Positions 6,528 to 13,014 of a stretch of 20,954 bases of DNA are shown here, one piece after another. Below the pieces are notes generated by a model. The model ran no database searches and had not been told where the DNA came from. It saw nothing but the letters and a program-made list of their open reading frames with translations. The position numbers and the translations under genes are program-made. How positions within the stretch are numbered: position 1 is the first letter of the stretch; each line of letters begins with the position of its first letter. This DNA comes from Deltaproteobacteria bacterium (GTDB lineage Bacteria > Desulfobacterota > Desulfobulbia > Desulfobulbales > VMSU01), in assembly GCA_024274995.1 (NCBI GenBank), contig JAJSAA010000277.1:1-20954 (forward strand). Direction: 5' to 3'.

Positions 6528-6672
6528 TCAAACAACCGCATAACTTTATATGCAAGTTGTGCGGCCAGGGGTATTGGCTCTGGCTCGATTTTCATGTTTT
6601 GTTATGTCCGAGCAAGCGGGCAGGGCCGTTAAAGTCCAGAACTCAGAACCTGATTATCACCCGGTTGTTTGA
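6528..6672. repeat. 11-bp inverted repeat bounding a 145-bp non-coding stretch, with inner hairpin
   Basis: TCAAACAACCG at 6528-6538 and its exact reverse complement CGGTTGTTTGA at 6662-6672 enclose most of the gap between the DUF2892 gene and the convergent DUF1566 gene. Inside, CCGCATAACTT (6536-6546) pairs with AAGTTGTGCGG (6554-6564) with a single G-U pair and a 7-nt loop. No T-run follows, so it is not a classic terminator. No target duplication was found at the outer ends. Its nature is unknown. Confidence 0.5.
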
Positions 6673-6683
6673 GAGGCGGCCGC

Positions 6684-7628
6684 TTAAATACTACGGCAAA
6701 GCCTGCCAAAACCGCCGGGAATCGTACCGGAGGCCCAGAAGACTGTCCCCTGCTTGAAGTCCATAAACCAATACCCCCCCGGAATTCTGGCATCAGCGAG
6801 GAAGATGAAGGGCTGGCTCCTACCGAAGGCGGGGTGCAGATAGAGCCCCTTATTGTTCTGCTTTCTCTCAAGAAGCGACCAGGCCTCTTCCATGGTCGGC
6901 AATCGCCAGTCATGAAAGCCCGCTAGCCCCGTATCATTTACTTCGGTAACATACCCCCTGATATGACGGATAGAGGTTATATCACAGCCATAACGCTGCC
7001 ACATCAGACCGGTTCTAAGATCAATAGCGGTATCTTTATCGCCGTTATCAATGAGATAATTATCAAAGCGGCCGGCTGGATTATATTTTTTATCGAAAAA
7101 GTTGTGGCTCTGAGCCAGAGCGCTGATGGCATCATCGGCAAGCTTTTTTCCCGCCTGCCGCAGAATAATCCGATTCAGTTCCGGGTAGGTACCATCATTA
7201 AGAGCCAGGGGAACCCCCATATCTTCAGGTGTCTCTTCTTCTTTGATAGTCGTCACCAGAGACTCGTTATGGCCCGCTCTCAAAATATTATCACAGAGCC
7301 AGGTCTTTAAACCCTCATCAACGGCATAGCATTTATCCAGCCCGGCCTTACCGCCCTGAGCGGAGACGCAGCGTTTAATCAGTTCAGCCGGGGCCTTGAT
7401 TTCAGCGAGGATTTTGGCGTGCTTAATCCCTCGTTCCATGAGACAGAGCCTGGCCGGCTGCCGCCATGTATCAATAAAGAAATAATAATAACGCTCCCGG
7501 TTATTACGAATCATTCTGGTTTTACTGCCCCAACTTTCAAAAATGGTAAAGGAATTGGCAGGAGTAATCTCCCAGTCAATGTTTGCCTGATCGTTATTTT
7601 CCATACCAAGTTGCTTGAAAATACCCAT
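6684..7628 (-). CDS. DUF1566-domain protein, function unknown
   Basis: This is a 314-residue protein on the minus strand. The C-terminal part (about 200-312) is a DUF1566/Lcl-like domain: DLRTGLMWQRYG, GFHDWRLPTMEEAWSLLE, LHPAFG, and a closing GTVFWASGTIPGGFGRLCRS. The N-terminal 130 residues contain an aromatic FESWGSK...RYYYFFIDTW segment and RQPARLCLMERGIKHAKIL that I do not recognise. No signal peptide is visible, unusual for a family often found in exported proteins. There are six cysteines. The start at 7628 has a strong Shine-Dalgarno (GGGGGGAAGAG on the minus strand). A MITE copy begins 28 bp upstream of the start codon, so the leader and perhaps the promoter of this gene are transposon-derived. 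The domain call is firm; the role is unknown. Confidence 0.8.
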   Translation of the reverse strand: MGIFKQLGMENNDQANIDWEITPANSFTIFESWGSKTRMIRNNRERYYYFFIDTWRQPARLCLMERGIKHAKILAEIKAPAELIKRCVSAQGGKAGLDKCYAVDEGLKTWLCDNILRAGHNESLVTTIKEEETPEDMGVPLALNDGTYPELNRIILRQAGKKLADDAISALAQSHNFFDKKYNPAGRFDNYLIDNGDKDTAIDLRTGLMWQRYGCDITSIRHIRGYVTEVNDTGLAGFHDWRLPTMEEAWSLLERKQNNKGLYLHPAFGRSQPFIFLADARIPGGYWFMDFKQGTVFWASGTIPGGFGRLCRSI

Positions 7629-7647
7629 TTCTCTTCCCCCCTTTTTG

Positions 7648-7744
7648 CTGAAAATGTAACTGCTTAGGTCTGACTGTAAATTGCCCTAAACTCTGAGCTA
7701 TAACTGCTTAGATGCGGAGTGCCGCTAAACAGTTATCTGAAAAT
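7648..7744. mobile_element. MITE copy 2 with its own 8-bp target duplication
   Basis: The element spans 7656-7736 (81 bp) and lies in the same orientation as copy 1. By hand alignment it differs at about nine positions, including one single-base gap. The ends are GTAACTGCTTAG and CTAAACAGTTAT. The internal TAACTGCTTAG (7701-7711) is conserved. CTGAAAAT flanks it on both sides (7648-7655 and 7737-7744), a different sequence from the duplication of copy 1, so the two copies inserted independently. Confidence 0.85.
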
Positions 7745-7753
7745 TAGTTAAGA

Positions 7754-7779
7754 CCATGCCCTGTTAAGACAAGGCATGG
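7754..7779. other. Hairpin between MITE copy 2 and the FliK-like gene
   Basis: CCATGCC (7754-7760) pairs with GGCATGG (7773-7779). One mismatch follows, then three more pairs (TGT/ACA) and a TAAG loop. The stem is perfect over seven outer pairs. It is followed by AAAACAG, so it is not an obvious terminator. It could be a regulator site or an RNA structure in either transcript. Confidence 0.45.
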
Positions 7780-7913
7780 AAAACAGTAGAGCACCGCAAA
7801 AGACAATGAGGCTCATTATTTTAGCGGCCCATTTTAAACCAAATAATGGTAATATATTCCTGTTGCCCATTGGTATTATTATTGTAAGGCCTTTTGGGGA
7901 AAAAGTAAACAGC

Positions 7914-7965
7914 TATAATAATTATTATCAACTGTGGGTTTACAGCTGGAGTCAGGTGGTAGAAT
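7914..7965 (+). promoter_or_regulatory. Candidate promoter region for the FliK-like gene
   Basis: Two sigma-70-like signals lie 45-95 bp before the gene. One is a consensus -10 TATAAT at 7914-7919 with a poor -35. The other is TTTACA (7939-7944) with an extended TGG-TAGAAT (7957-7965) and a short 15-bp spacer. The surrounding 270-bp gap is AT-rich and otherwise appears non-coding. Called by eye. Confidence 0.3.
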
Positions 7966-8008
7966 CCCCGTTTATTATTATCTTTAGACATTACGCTGAA
8001 GTTGCAAA

Positions 8009-9055
8009 ATGAAAATCAACAGTCAGCCCTTAACTGCCAATACCCCGACCAACAACACTCGGGCAAAAGTTACTACTGGGGCCAGAGAGCAGGCCGCCTC
8101 AAACACGGCAACGGCGAAGCTTACTCCCGGCCAGGTGATAAGCGGCCGGGTAATCTCCCAGACCCCGGACGGCGGGGTGGTGGTGCAAACCGACTCCGGC
8201 ATATTCAGTGCCCGCACCCTGACCCCTTTGGCCATGGGCCAGCTTACCTTTGAGGTCTTGCCCGATGGCCGTAGCCTAACCCCGCTTCCTGCTGACAAGG
8301 GCGTTTTATCCCTTCTGCGTTTAATGCTGCCCCTGCTGACCAAGGCCGACAATCCGTTGACCGCTGCCGTTAACCTGCCGGGGAATGTGAGTTATACCAT
8401 TGGCCAGACCCCCGAGCCCCTGAAGTTGACTGCCCAGATGGCCGCCATAAATCAGGGTGAGGCGGGATTAGTGGAATTCATCCAGACCAGCGCTCCACTC
8501 AAGGATATGCCGCCTGATATCCTGCTGCTTTCCAGGATTTTAGAGGCCCATGGCCGAATTAACTGCGGCCGGGCAGATGATTCATCTCAGACTCAGGCCC
8601 GTAAGTCGGGCTCCCCTGATATGGCGCTGCCCGGTCAGCCCGTCAGGCCTCCCCCCAATAATTTCTTATTGTTTCCCGTTTTTTTTCAGGGTAACAATGG
8701 CTGGGGTGAATGGCTGTTCTCCTTTGAAGGTCAAAATTCCAAAGGTCAGGATAAAGACAGTGGTTACGGCCTGTCATTTTATCTGACCATGAGCCGTCTT
8801 GGCGATGTGCATCTTGATCTGCGCCGCCAGGGCCAAAAACTGCGGGGGGTTTTCTCGCTCTCCAATAAGGGGGCGGCTGATTTCCTGCGGGCTCACCTGC
8901 CGGAACTGCAGGAAGTTCTCAGCCCTCTTTTTCAACAGACAAATCTGCAATGCGTGAGTAGAGAGACAAACCTTATGTGCCGTTTAAAGGAAGATCTGAT
9001 AGATAAAACCAGCTCATGCAACCGGCCCATGGCCCTGTTAGACCTTAAAGTCTAA
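8009..9055 (+). CDS. FliK-like flagellar hook-length control protein
   Basis: This 348-residue protein has a polar, low-complexity N-terminus (1-37). A beta-rich segment follows at about 38-95 (LTPGQVISGRVISQTPDGGV, then LTPLAMGQLTFEVLPDG). After a linker, the C-terminal domain (about 255-325) has FYLTMSRLGDVHLDLRRQGQ followed by KLRGVFSLSN and an amphipathic HLPELQEVLSPLF. This matches the Flg_hook/FliK C-terminal pattern. FliK measures hook length and switches export specificity in the flagellar type III apparatus. No other flagellar gene is in the window, so it is an orphan here and its role in flagella is inferred. The ribosome-binding site is weak. Its last codons overlap the convergent MFS gene by 4 bp. 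Confidence 0.68.
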   Translation: MKINSQPLTANTPTNNTRAKVTTGAREQAASNTATAKLTPGQVISGRVISQTPDGGVVVQTDSGIFSARTLTPLAMGQLTFEVLPDGRSLTPLPADKGVLSLLRLMLPLLTKADNPLTAAVNLPGNVSYTIGQTPEPLKLTAQMAAINQGEAGLVEFIQTSAPLKDMPPDILLLSRILEAHGRINCGRADDSSQTQARKSGSPDMALPGQPVRPPPNNFLLFPVFFQGNNGWGEWLFSFEGQNSKGQDKDSGYGLSFYLTMSRLGDVHLDLRRQGQKLRGVFSLSNKGAADFLRAHLPELQEVLSPLFQQTNLQCVSRETNLMCRLKEDLIDKTSSCNRPMALLDLKV

Positions 9056-10491
9056 TTTTTTCGTCGCTTACCACGCAGAGCGGAGATAATCACACTCAAC
9101 AGACCAGTGAGAGCGGCGGACTGATAGACCCGGTGCATAGCCTTGATAAAGGCCTCAACATGGATAGGGGAATAATCACGCATATCCAGGCCGTTGGTTA
9201 AGTGGCTGAAAACCTGAGAAAAGGCTATACTGGCCATGCCAACCCCCATAATCATCCCCAAATTACGGCCGGTGGCCAGCAGGGCCGCCGCCTTGCCGGT
9301 ATTCTCCTTTTCTATCCATCTTAATACCGAGGCACTGTTAGGACTTAAAAAAATGGCCTGACCGCCACCGATAAGGCTTAGAGGCAAGATAACTGCCAGC
9401 CAGCCGGTGGGCTGGACAAGGCTTAACAACCAGGCCCCGCAACTTGCCGCAAACAGACCAACGGTACAGAGAACACGGGCCGTAAAACGCCCGTATAACC
9501 AACCGGCCAAGGGGGCCAGTCCCATGGCGGCCAGGGGAATAGACATCATAACCAGGCCAATTTGGAGCTTGGGTAGATTCAGTACCCGGTCAAGGTAAAA
9601 GGGGGTAATAATCAAGACTGCGAAAAGCTGCATAAAGGAGAGCATGGCACAAAGCAGGGCGCTGGACATATAACGCCTGGTAATCAGGCCTGGAGTCAGG
9701 AGCGGGAGCGGACTGTTGGTTTCCAGCCAGATAAAACAAATCAGGGCCAGGATAGTACCGGCACTTAAAACCGTTAGCACGGTAAAGGAGCAGGCGGGTG
9801 AGGCCGCATAGGTAACCGCCAGCGAGGCCGTGGTTAATAATATTATCCAGGCCAGGGCCGGAGGCCAGGCTAAAGACAGCTTCCCTTCGCCAGGCCGTTG
9901 GCGGGGTAAATAACGCCGGGCTACGAAAAAGAGCAGCAGGCCAATGGGAAAGGTGAACATAAACATGGCCCGCCAGGAGGCGAACTGCAGGGCGACACCT
10001 GCCACGAGAGGGCCGGCCATTAACCCCAGAGACACTGAAGTCCCAATAAGGCCCAAGGCCCGGCCCAGCTCCAGCGGTGGAAAGGTCTCTTTGATGATCG
10101 CCGGGCCGCTGGACATCATCATGGCGGCCCCCAGCCCCTGTAATAAACGGGCCATTATCAGAAGACTAAAATTCGGTGACCAGGCGCAGGACAATGAGCC
10201 TATGGCAAAGACCAGCAACCCGGTGGGATAGATCAGGTGCCGCCCCAGACGGTCGGAGAGATTACCCCAGATTAACAGGGTTGAGCTTATGACAAGAAGG
10301 TAGATCAGGGAGACCCATTCCGTATCCTTCAGAGGGCTGCCGAAATCGTTCATAATTGCCGGCAGAGCCAGGTTGACCATGGAACTGTCCATGGTGGCCA
10401 TAAAAACACCGCCCGCAACTATGGTAAAAATTTGCCATTTATGAACGCATTTATCAGAGGTTAGCGGCTTTTGATTGACAGATTTAGGCAT
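9052..10491 (-). CDS. MFS drug-exporter-type transporter, DHA2 (EmrB/QacA-like)
   Basis: This 479-residue, highly hydrophobic protein appears to have 14 membrane segments. Recognisable MFS motifs are MDSSMVNLALPAIM in helix 1 (D1 motif of the 14-helix drug:H+ antiporters), motif A GNLSDRLGRHLIYP between helices 2 and 3, LLQGLGAAMMMSSG in helix 4, and motif C SLGLMAGPLVAG in helix 5. It probably exports a small molecule using the proton gradient; the substrate cannot be told from sequence. No partner HlyD-type adaptor or TolC gene is nearby, and no adjacent regulator, so it appears to be a single-gene unit divergent from the thioredoxin gene (104 bp apart). Confidence 0.9.
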   Translation of the reverse strand: MPKSVNQKPLTSDKCVHKWQIFTIVAGGVFMATMDSSMVNLALPAIMNDFGSPLKDTEWVSLIYLLVISSTLLIWGNLSDRLGRHLIYPTGLLVFAIGSLSCAWSPNFSLLIMARLLQGLGAAMMMSSGPAIIKETFPPLELGRALGLIGTSVSLGLMAGPLVAGVALQFASWRAMFMFTFPIGLLLFFVARRYLPRQRPGEGKLSLAWPPALAWIILLTTASLAVTYAASPACSFTVLTVLSAGTILALICFIWLETNSPLPLLTPGLITRRYMSSALLCAMLSFMQLFAVLIITPFYLDRVLNLPKLQIGLVMMSIPLAAMGLAPLAGWLYGRFTARVLCTVGLFAASCGAWLLSLVQPTGWLAVILPLSLIGGGQAIFLSPNSASVLRWIEKENTGKAAALLATGRNLGMIMGVGMASIAFSQVFSHLTNGLDMRDYSPIHVEAFIKAMHRVYQSAALTGLLSVIISALRGKRRKN

Positions 10492-10566
10492 TCAGGTATA
10501 AATGGTATATTGTTTTTTAATGGTTATGTTATGAAAAGTAGGGGTTTTTTCTTTAGCAGTATCTTC

Positions 10567-10575
10567 TGTTATAAA
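10567..10575 (+). promoter_or_regulatory. Candidate extended -10 promoter for the thioredoxin gene
   Basis: TGT followed by TATAAA (10570-10575) forms an extended -10 about 20 bp before the start codon at 10596; no good -35 is visible at 16-18 bp. The leader would be very short. Confidence 0.35.
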
Positions 10576-10595
10576 CTAATTTAATGAGGAATATC

Positions 10596-11087
10596 ATGAA
10601 ATTTATCACTATAATAATCGCGGCGCTTATTCTCGGGACGTTCTCGGTTACTCCTCCGGCTCAGGCGACCACCAAGGTACCCGAATTCTCGGTTACAGCC
10701 TTGAATGGTTCCGCCAAGACCATTGATATAAAAGATTTCCGGGGCAAGGTGGTGCTGGTGGTTTTTTGGGCCACTTGGTGTCCTCCGTGTATGCAGGAGG
10801 TTCCCTCTCTGATTAGTCTCCAAAAGGAGTTTGCCCCCAAAGGTTTTTCAGTTATAGGGCTGTCGGTGAACCAGGACGGCACCTCCGCCGTTAGCCGGGT
10901 TATCCGCCAGACCGGCATGAATTATCCCGTGGCCTTGGCCACTAACAAAATAACTCACGATTTTGGCGGTATCATTGGTATTCCCACCGCCTTCATTATA
11001 GATCGCGATGGTAATGTGGTAAAACGCTATACCGGCTGGACCAGTCACAAAATTATCGCCCGTGATCTGAAACAAGTCTTAAAATAA
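10596..11087 (+). CDS. TlpA/ResA-like periplasmic thiol-disulfide oxidoreductase
   Basis: This 163-residue exported thioredoxin-fold protein has an N-terminal signal or anchor (about 1-24, PPAQA), then an AhpC/TSA-type core. It carries the active site W-C62-P-P-C65 in FWATWCPPCMQEVP and the cis-proline P130 in GIPTAF. Proteins of this group reduce disulfides in the periplasm, for example during cytochrome c maturation; the partner is not evident here. I chose the ATG at 10596 rather than the in-frame ATG at 10584, because GAGGA (10586-10590) then sits five bases upstream as a ribosome-binding site and the signal peptide starts cleanly with MKFITIII. Two small cysteine-containing exported proteins are encoded next, possible substrates. 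Confidence 0.9.
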   Translation: MKFITIIIAALILGTFSVTPPAQATTKVPEFSVTALNGSAKTIDIKDFRGKVVLVVFWATWCPPCMQEVPSLISLQKEFAPKGFSVIGLSVNQDGTSAVSRVIRQTGMNYPVALATNKITHDFGGIIGIPTAFIIDRDGNVVKRYTGWTSHKIIARDLKQVLK

Positions 11088-11098
11088 TCATATTTATT

Positions 11099-11128
11099 CC
11101 AACTTTGTGGGATAACAGTTGGTTTTTT
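11099..11128 (+). terminator. Intrinsic terminator after the thioredoxin gene
   Basis: CCAACT (11099-11104) pairs with AGTTGG (11117-11122) across a 12-nt loop and is followed by six T. The stem is short, but the T-run and the position 11 bp after the stop codon support the call. Confidence 0.55.
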
Positions 11129-11129
11129 A

Positions 11130-11157
11130 TTGACATGATTCCTTGTTATGTACTAAT
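11130..11157 (+). promoter_or_regulatory. Sigma-70-type promoter for the two microprotein genes
   Basis: A consensus -35 TTGACA (11130-11135) is followed after 16 bp by ACTAAT (11152-11157), with TG in extended -10 position. It lies 51 bp before the first microprotein gene and directly after a terminator, as expected of a new transcription unit. Confidence 0.5.
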
Positions 11158-11208
11158 CTGGCTTCGTGATTTTTATTATTTCCTTTTGTAACTGATTATT
11201 TTAATAGC

Positions 11209-11403
11209 ATGAAATTAATTCTTTCCCTTATTCTTTTCTCTATACTGTTTTCAGGAATACCTGCCTTTTCCGCCACGGTAAGCTGTGAGGTACAGGAGGT
11301 ACGGGGAGATGTTATTATTTTAAAAAATTGCAATGTGAAACGGGCTCAAGGTTTTAAAGCTGGTGACAGGGTCAAGGTAAAACTTCAAAAAACTAAAAGG
11401 TAG
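11209..11403 (+). CDS. Secreted microprotein A (CEV motif), unknown function
   Basis: This 64-residue protein has a signal peptide (1-21, ending IPAFSA) and a mature part of about 42 residues. The mature part contains C26-EV-QEV-RGDVIILKN-C41, then a basic tail GFKAGDRVKVKLQKTKR. It is clearly paralogous to the product of the gene at 11508: both show CEV, two residues, V, a residue, G, then LK with a second cysteine 14-15 residues after the first, and both end in G-x-x-VKV. The short beta-strand pattern could form a small OB- or KOW-like barrel; this is inference. Exported to the periplasm or outside. No clear Shine-Dalgarno is seen, but the signal peptide and the paralogue support the gene. 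No named family is recognised. Confidence 0.75.
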   Translation: MKLILSLILFSILFSGIPAFSATVSCEVQEVRGDVIILKNCNVKRAQGFKAGDRVKVKLQKTKR

Positions 11404-11421
11404 ATAGATTATTTAAATTGG

Positions 11422-11451
11422 TAATTATCTTCTTTGTAAGAAGAATAATTA
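11422..11451 (+). other. AT-rich hairpin between the two microprotein genes
   Basis: TAATTATCTTCTT (11422-11434) pairs with AAGAAGAATAATTA (11438-11451) with one bulge and a 3-nt loop. There is no following T-run. It could stabilise or separate the two messages, allowing unequal expression of the paralogues. Confidence 0.45.
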
Positions 11452-11507
11452 TTATATAAGCTACAGGCCTGATTTTTTAATCATTAACTAACTGAAAGGA
11501 GAGTAAA

Positions 11508-11717
11508 ATGAACAAGAAAATTTTAGCATTGGTTTTGGCAATGGCATTCACCGCTACCTCCGCGGTTGTCGCTTATTCCTTCACTTGTGAGGTTTCCGCC
11601 GTTAACGGTTCCTCTGTAACCCTTAAGTGCAGCGAGCATAATGCTAAGAAGCTGGAAGTAGGCAAGAAAGTTAAAGTAAGTCCCAAAAGAATGAGAAGGG
11701 CTGTTGAAGGCTGTTAA
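11508..11717 (+). CDS. Secreted microprotein B (CEV motif), paralogue of A
   Basis: This 69-residue protein begins MNKKILALVLAMAFTATSAV, a strong signal peptide ending near VVAYS. The mature part has FTC27EVSAVNGSSVTLKC41, then AKKLEVGKKVKVSPKRMRR and a C-terminal C69. It shares the CEV...VxG...LK...C and GxxVKV pattern with the protein at 11209 but has one extra cysteine, leaving an odd thiol. A very strong ribosome-binding site (AAGGAGAG) precedes the ATG, so this copy may be much more highly translated than the first. A strong terminator closes the unit. No family name is known to me; a structural or stress-related exported peptide is only a guess. Confidence 0.78.
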   Translation: MNKKILALVLAMAFTATSAVVAYSFTCEVSAVNGSSVTLKCSEHNAKKLEVGKKVKVSPKRMRRAVEGC

Positions 11718-11754
11718 TTAGCCACCCCTTCCAGGCGTTTTAGTCTTACCGCTT

Positions 11755-11794
11755 AAAAAAGCTGTTCAATCCTTTTGATTGGACAGCTTTTTTT
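11755..11794 (+). terminator. Strong intrinsic terminator, bidirectional
   Basis: GCTGTTCAATC (11761-11771) pairs with GATTGGACAGC (11777-11787) with one G-U pair. The stem extends into flanking A6 and T7 runs, so it should work on both strands. It ends the microprotein unit. Confidence 0.9.
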
Positions 11795-11860
11795 GTTCAT
11801 AGCCCGTTCAGAACGGCTAAAATCTAAAGTTCCATATTCCAAAGTACAGGTATTTATAAA

Positions 11861-12547
11861 ATGAAAATTGACCTGCCTGATAAAGAGGCAAAGATCTTAC
11901 GTCGTATCCGCCGCAATTATAAAGTTGACTTTGCCCCCTTGAAAATCAGGGACATAAATTTACAATTATTACAGGTGCAGGATCTGGAGGATATTCTCCA
12001 GGGCCGTGACCCTTTTGCCAATATAGCTGATTTCCCCTTCTGGATAAAACTCTGGGAGGCGGCCATAATTCTGGCCGAAGTCGCCGTATCCCTTAACCCG
12101 GTTCAAGCCGGGCCCAGGCTGCTGGAGTTGGGAGCCGGACTTGGTGCTCCTGGGCTAGCGGCCGCAGCCCAGGGATTTGAGGTTACCTTGAGCGATTACG
12201 AAACGATAATCATGGATTTTCAGCGGGTAAGCGCCGCTGCCAGCCATGTGAAACCCTCCTTCGCCGCTCTGGACTGGACCAAACCCGCCCGGCTGGAGCC
12301 CTTTGATACTATAATCGGGGCGGAAATTCTTTTTCGGGAAGATCTCCTTGACCCCCTGCTCAAGACCTTTAAAAAATTATTAAAACCTGGCGGCTCAATT
12401 TATCTGGCCCATGATCTGCAACGTCAGACCCTTTATAAGTTCCTGGCCAAGGCCGGAGACGACTATAAAATAATGACCAAAAAAATTGATCTGAACTCGG
12501 AGGATGGTAAGACCACGGTTATATTGAACTGTCTGCGGCTTAAGTAA
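11861..12547 (+). CDS. Class I SAM-dependent methyltransferase, METTL21/Methyltransf_16-like
   Basis: This 228-residue cytoplasmic methyltransferase has motif I LLELGAGLGAPG (87-98), an acidic end of strand 2 (LSDYE, D112), and the preceding PFWIKLWEAAIILAEV segment. That segment is characteristic of the protein-lysine methyltransferase-like group (PF10294, METTL20/21 relatives, also similar to PrmA). GAEILFREDLL and LLKPGGSIYLAHDL follow in the usual order. The likely action is transfer of methyl to a protein side chain, but the substrate is unknown. It starts at 11861 after the strong terminator, with no obvious promoter, and is followed by a 140-152 bp structured gap before fmdB. Family confidence is good; the target is not inferable. 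Confidence 0.82.
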   Translation: MKIDLPDKEAKILRRIRRNYKVDFAPLKIRDINLQLLQVQDLEDILQGRDPFANIADFPFWIKLWEAAIILAEVAVSLNPVQAGPRLLELGAGLGAPGLAAAAQGFEVTLSDYETIIMDFQRVSAAASHVKPSFAALDWTKPARLEPFDTIIGAEILFREDLLDPLLKTFKKLLKPGGSIYLAHDLQRQTLYKFLAKAGDDYKIMTKKIDLNSEDGKTTVILNCLRLK

Positions 12548-12567
12548 CAGAGGGAACAGGGGTGATA

Positions 12568-12662
12568 ACGGCGGTTGAAAACCACGATCTTTTTACCATA
12601 AATTAAGGTTACACCTTTAATTTGGAGCAAGCACCGCCGTAGGGGCGTATTGCTATACGCCC
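12568..12662. repeat. Nested inverted repeats (structured intergenic RNA or REP-like element)
   Basis: ACGGCGGT (12568-12575) pairs with ACCGCCGT (12633-12640). Inside, AAATTAAGGT (12600-12609) pairs with ACCTTTAATTT (12613-12623) with one bulge. Outside, GGGCGTAT (12643-12650) pairs with ATACGCCC (12655-12662). The last palindrome resembles short GGGCGTATTGC-type motifs seen dispersed in environmental genomes, from memory. Nothing coding is evident. Confidence 0.6.
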
Positions 12663-12699
12663 GGAACTTGAATATACAGGGAATTATTTGGAGAAAATC

Positions 12700-13014
12700 A
12701 TGCCCGTTTATGAATATGAACATGAGGGAGAGGGCTGCACTCTGGGCAAAATTTTTGAACTAACCCAGTCTATGTACAGCGCCAAGTTCAGTCAATGTCC
12801 GCAATGCGGTTCCCCTGTCAAACGTCTTATCTCTCTCGTTGGTATTAGCACTCCCAAGGGGAATAGCGCCCTGAAAAATCTGGGGTTCACCAAGTTGGTA
12901 CGGCGCGACAAGGGCGTCTATGAAAATGTTACCGCCACCGGTAATGAGGCAAAAATCTGGGATGCCAGTAAACCGGAAACCATGCCTGATTTAAGGGGAA
13001 AAATTCGTGATTGA
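12700..13014 (+). CDS. FmdB-type zinc-ribbon regulatory protein
   Basis: This 104-residue protein starts MPVYEYEHEGEGCTLGKIFE, the hallmark of the FmdB family (putative regulators named from methylotroph formamidase loci). The first metal knuckle has one cysteine only (C13 region) instead of CxxC; the second, C-P-Q-C-G, is intact, followed by VKRLISLVG. The longer C-terminal half (STPKGNSALKNLGFTKLVRR, YENVTATGNEA) is the form I associate with delta-proteobacterial members. I chose the ATG at 12700 over an upstream TTG at 12688, because MPVYEYE is the family N-terminus and GGAG lies seven bases before it. Its last 8 bp overlap the next gene, so both are probably translated together. The role is unknown. 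Confidence 0.85.
   Translation: MPVYEYEHEGEGCTLGKIFELTQSMYSAKFSQCPQCGSPVKRLISLVGISTPKGNSALKNLGFTKLVRRDKGVYENVTATGNEAKIWDASKPETMPDLRGKIRD

Noticed and set aside
6536..6564. Hairpin as terminator of the DUF2892 gene
   Set aside because: The stem is good but neither strand has a following T-run, so it is reported only as part of the inverted-repeat block.
6557..6757. Plus-strand open frame after the DUF2892 gene
   Set aside because: No ribosome-binding site, no recognisable motif, and it runs into the antisense of the DUF1566 gene across the inverted-repeat block.
7776..8012. 78-codon plus-strand open frame before the FliK-like gene
   Set aside because: No ribosome-binding site, composition like AT-rich spacer, and promoter-like sequences fall inside it.
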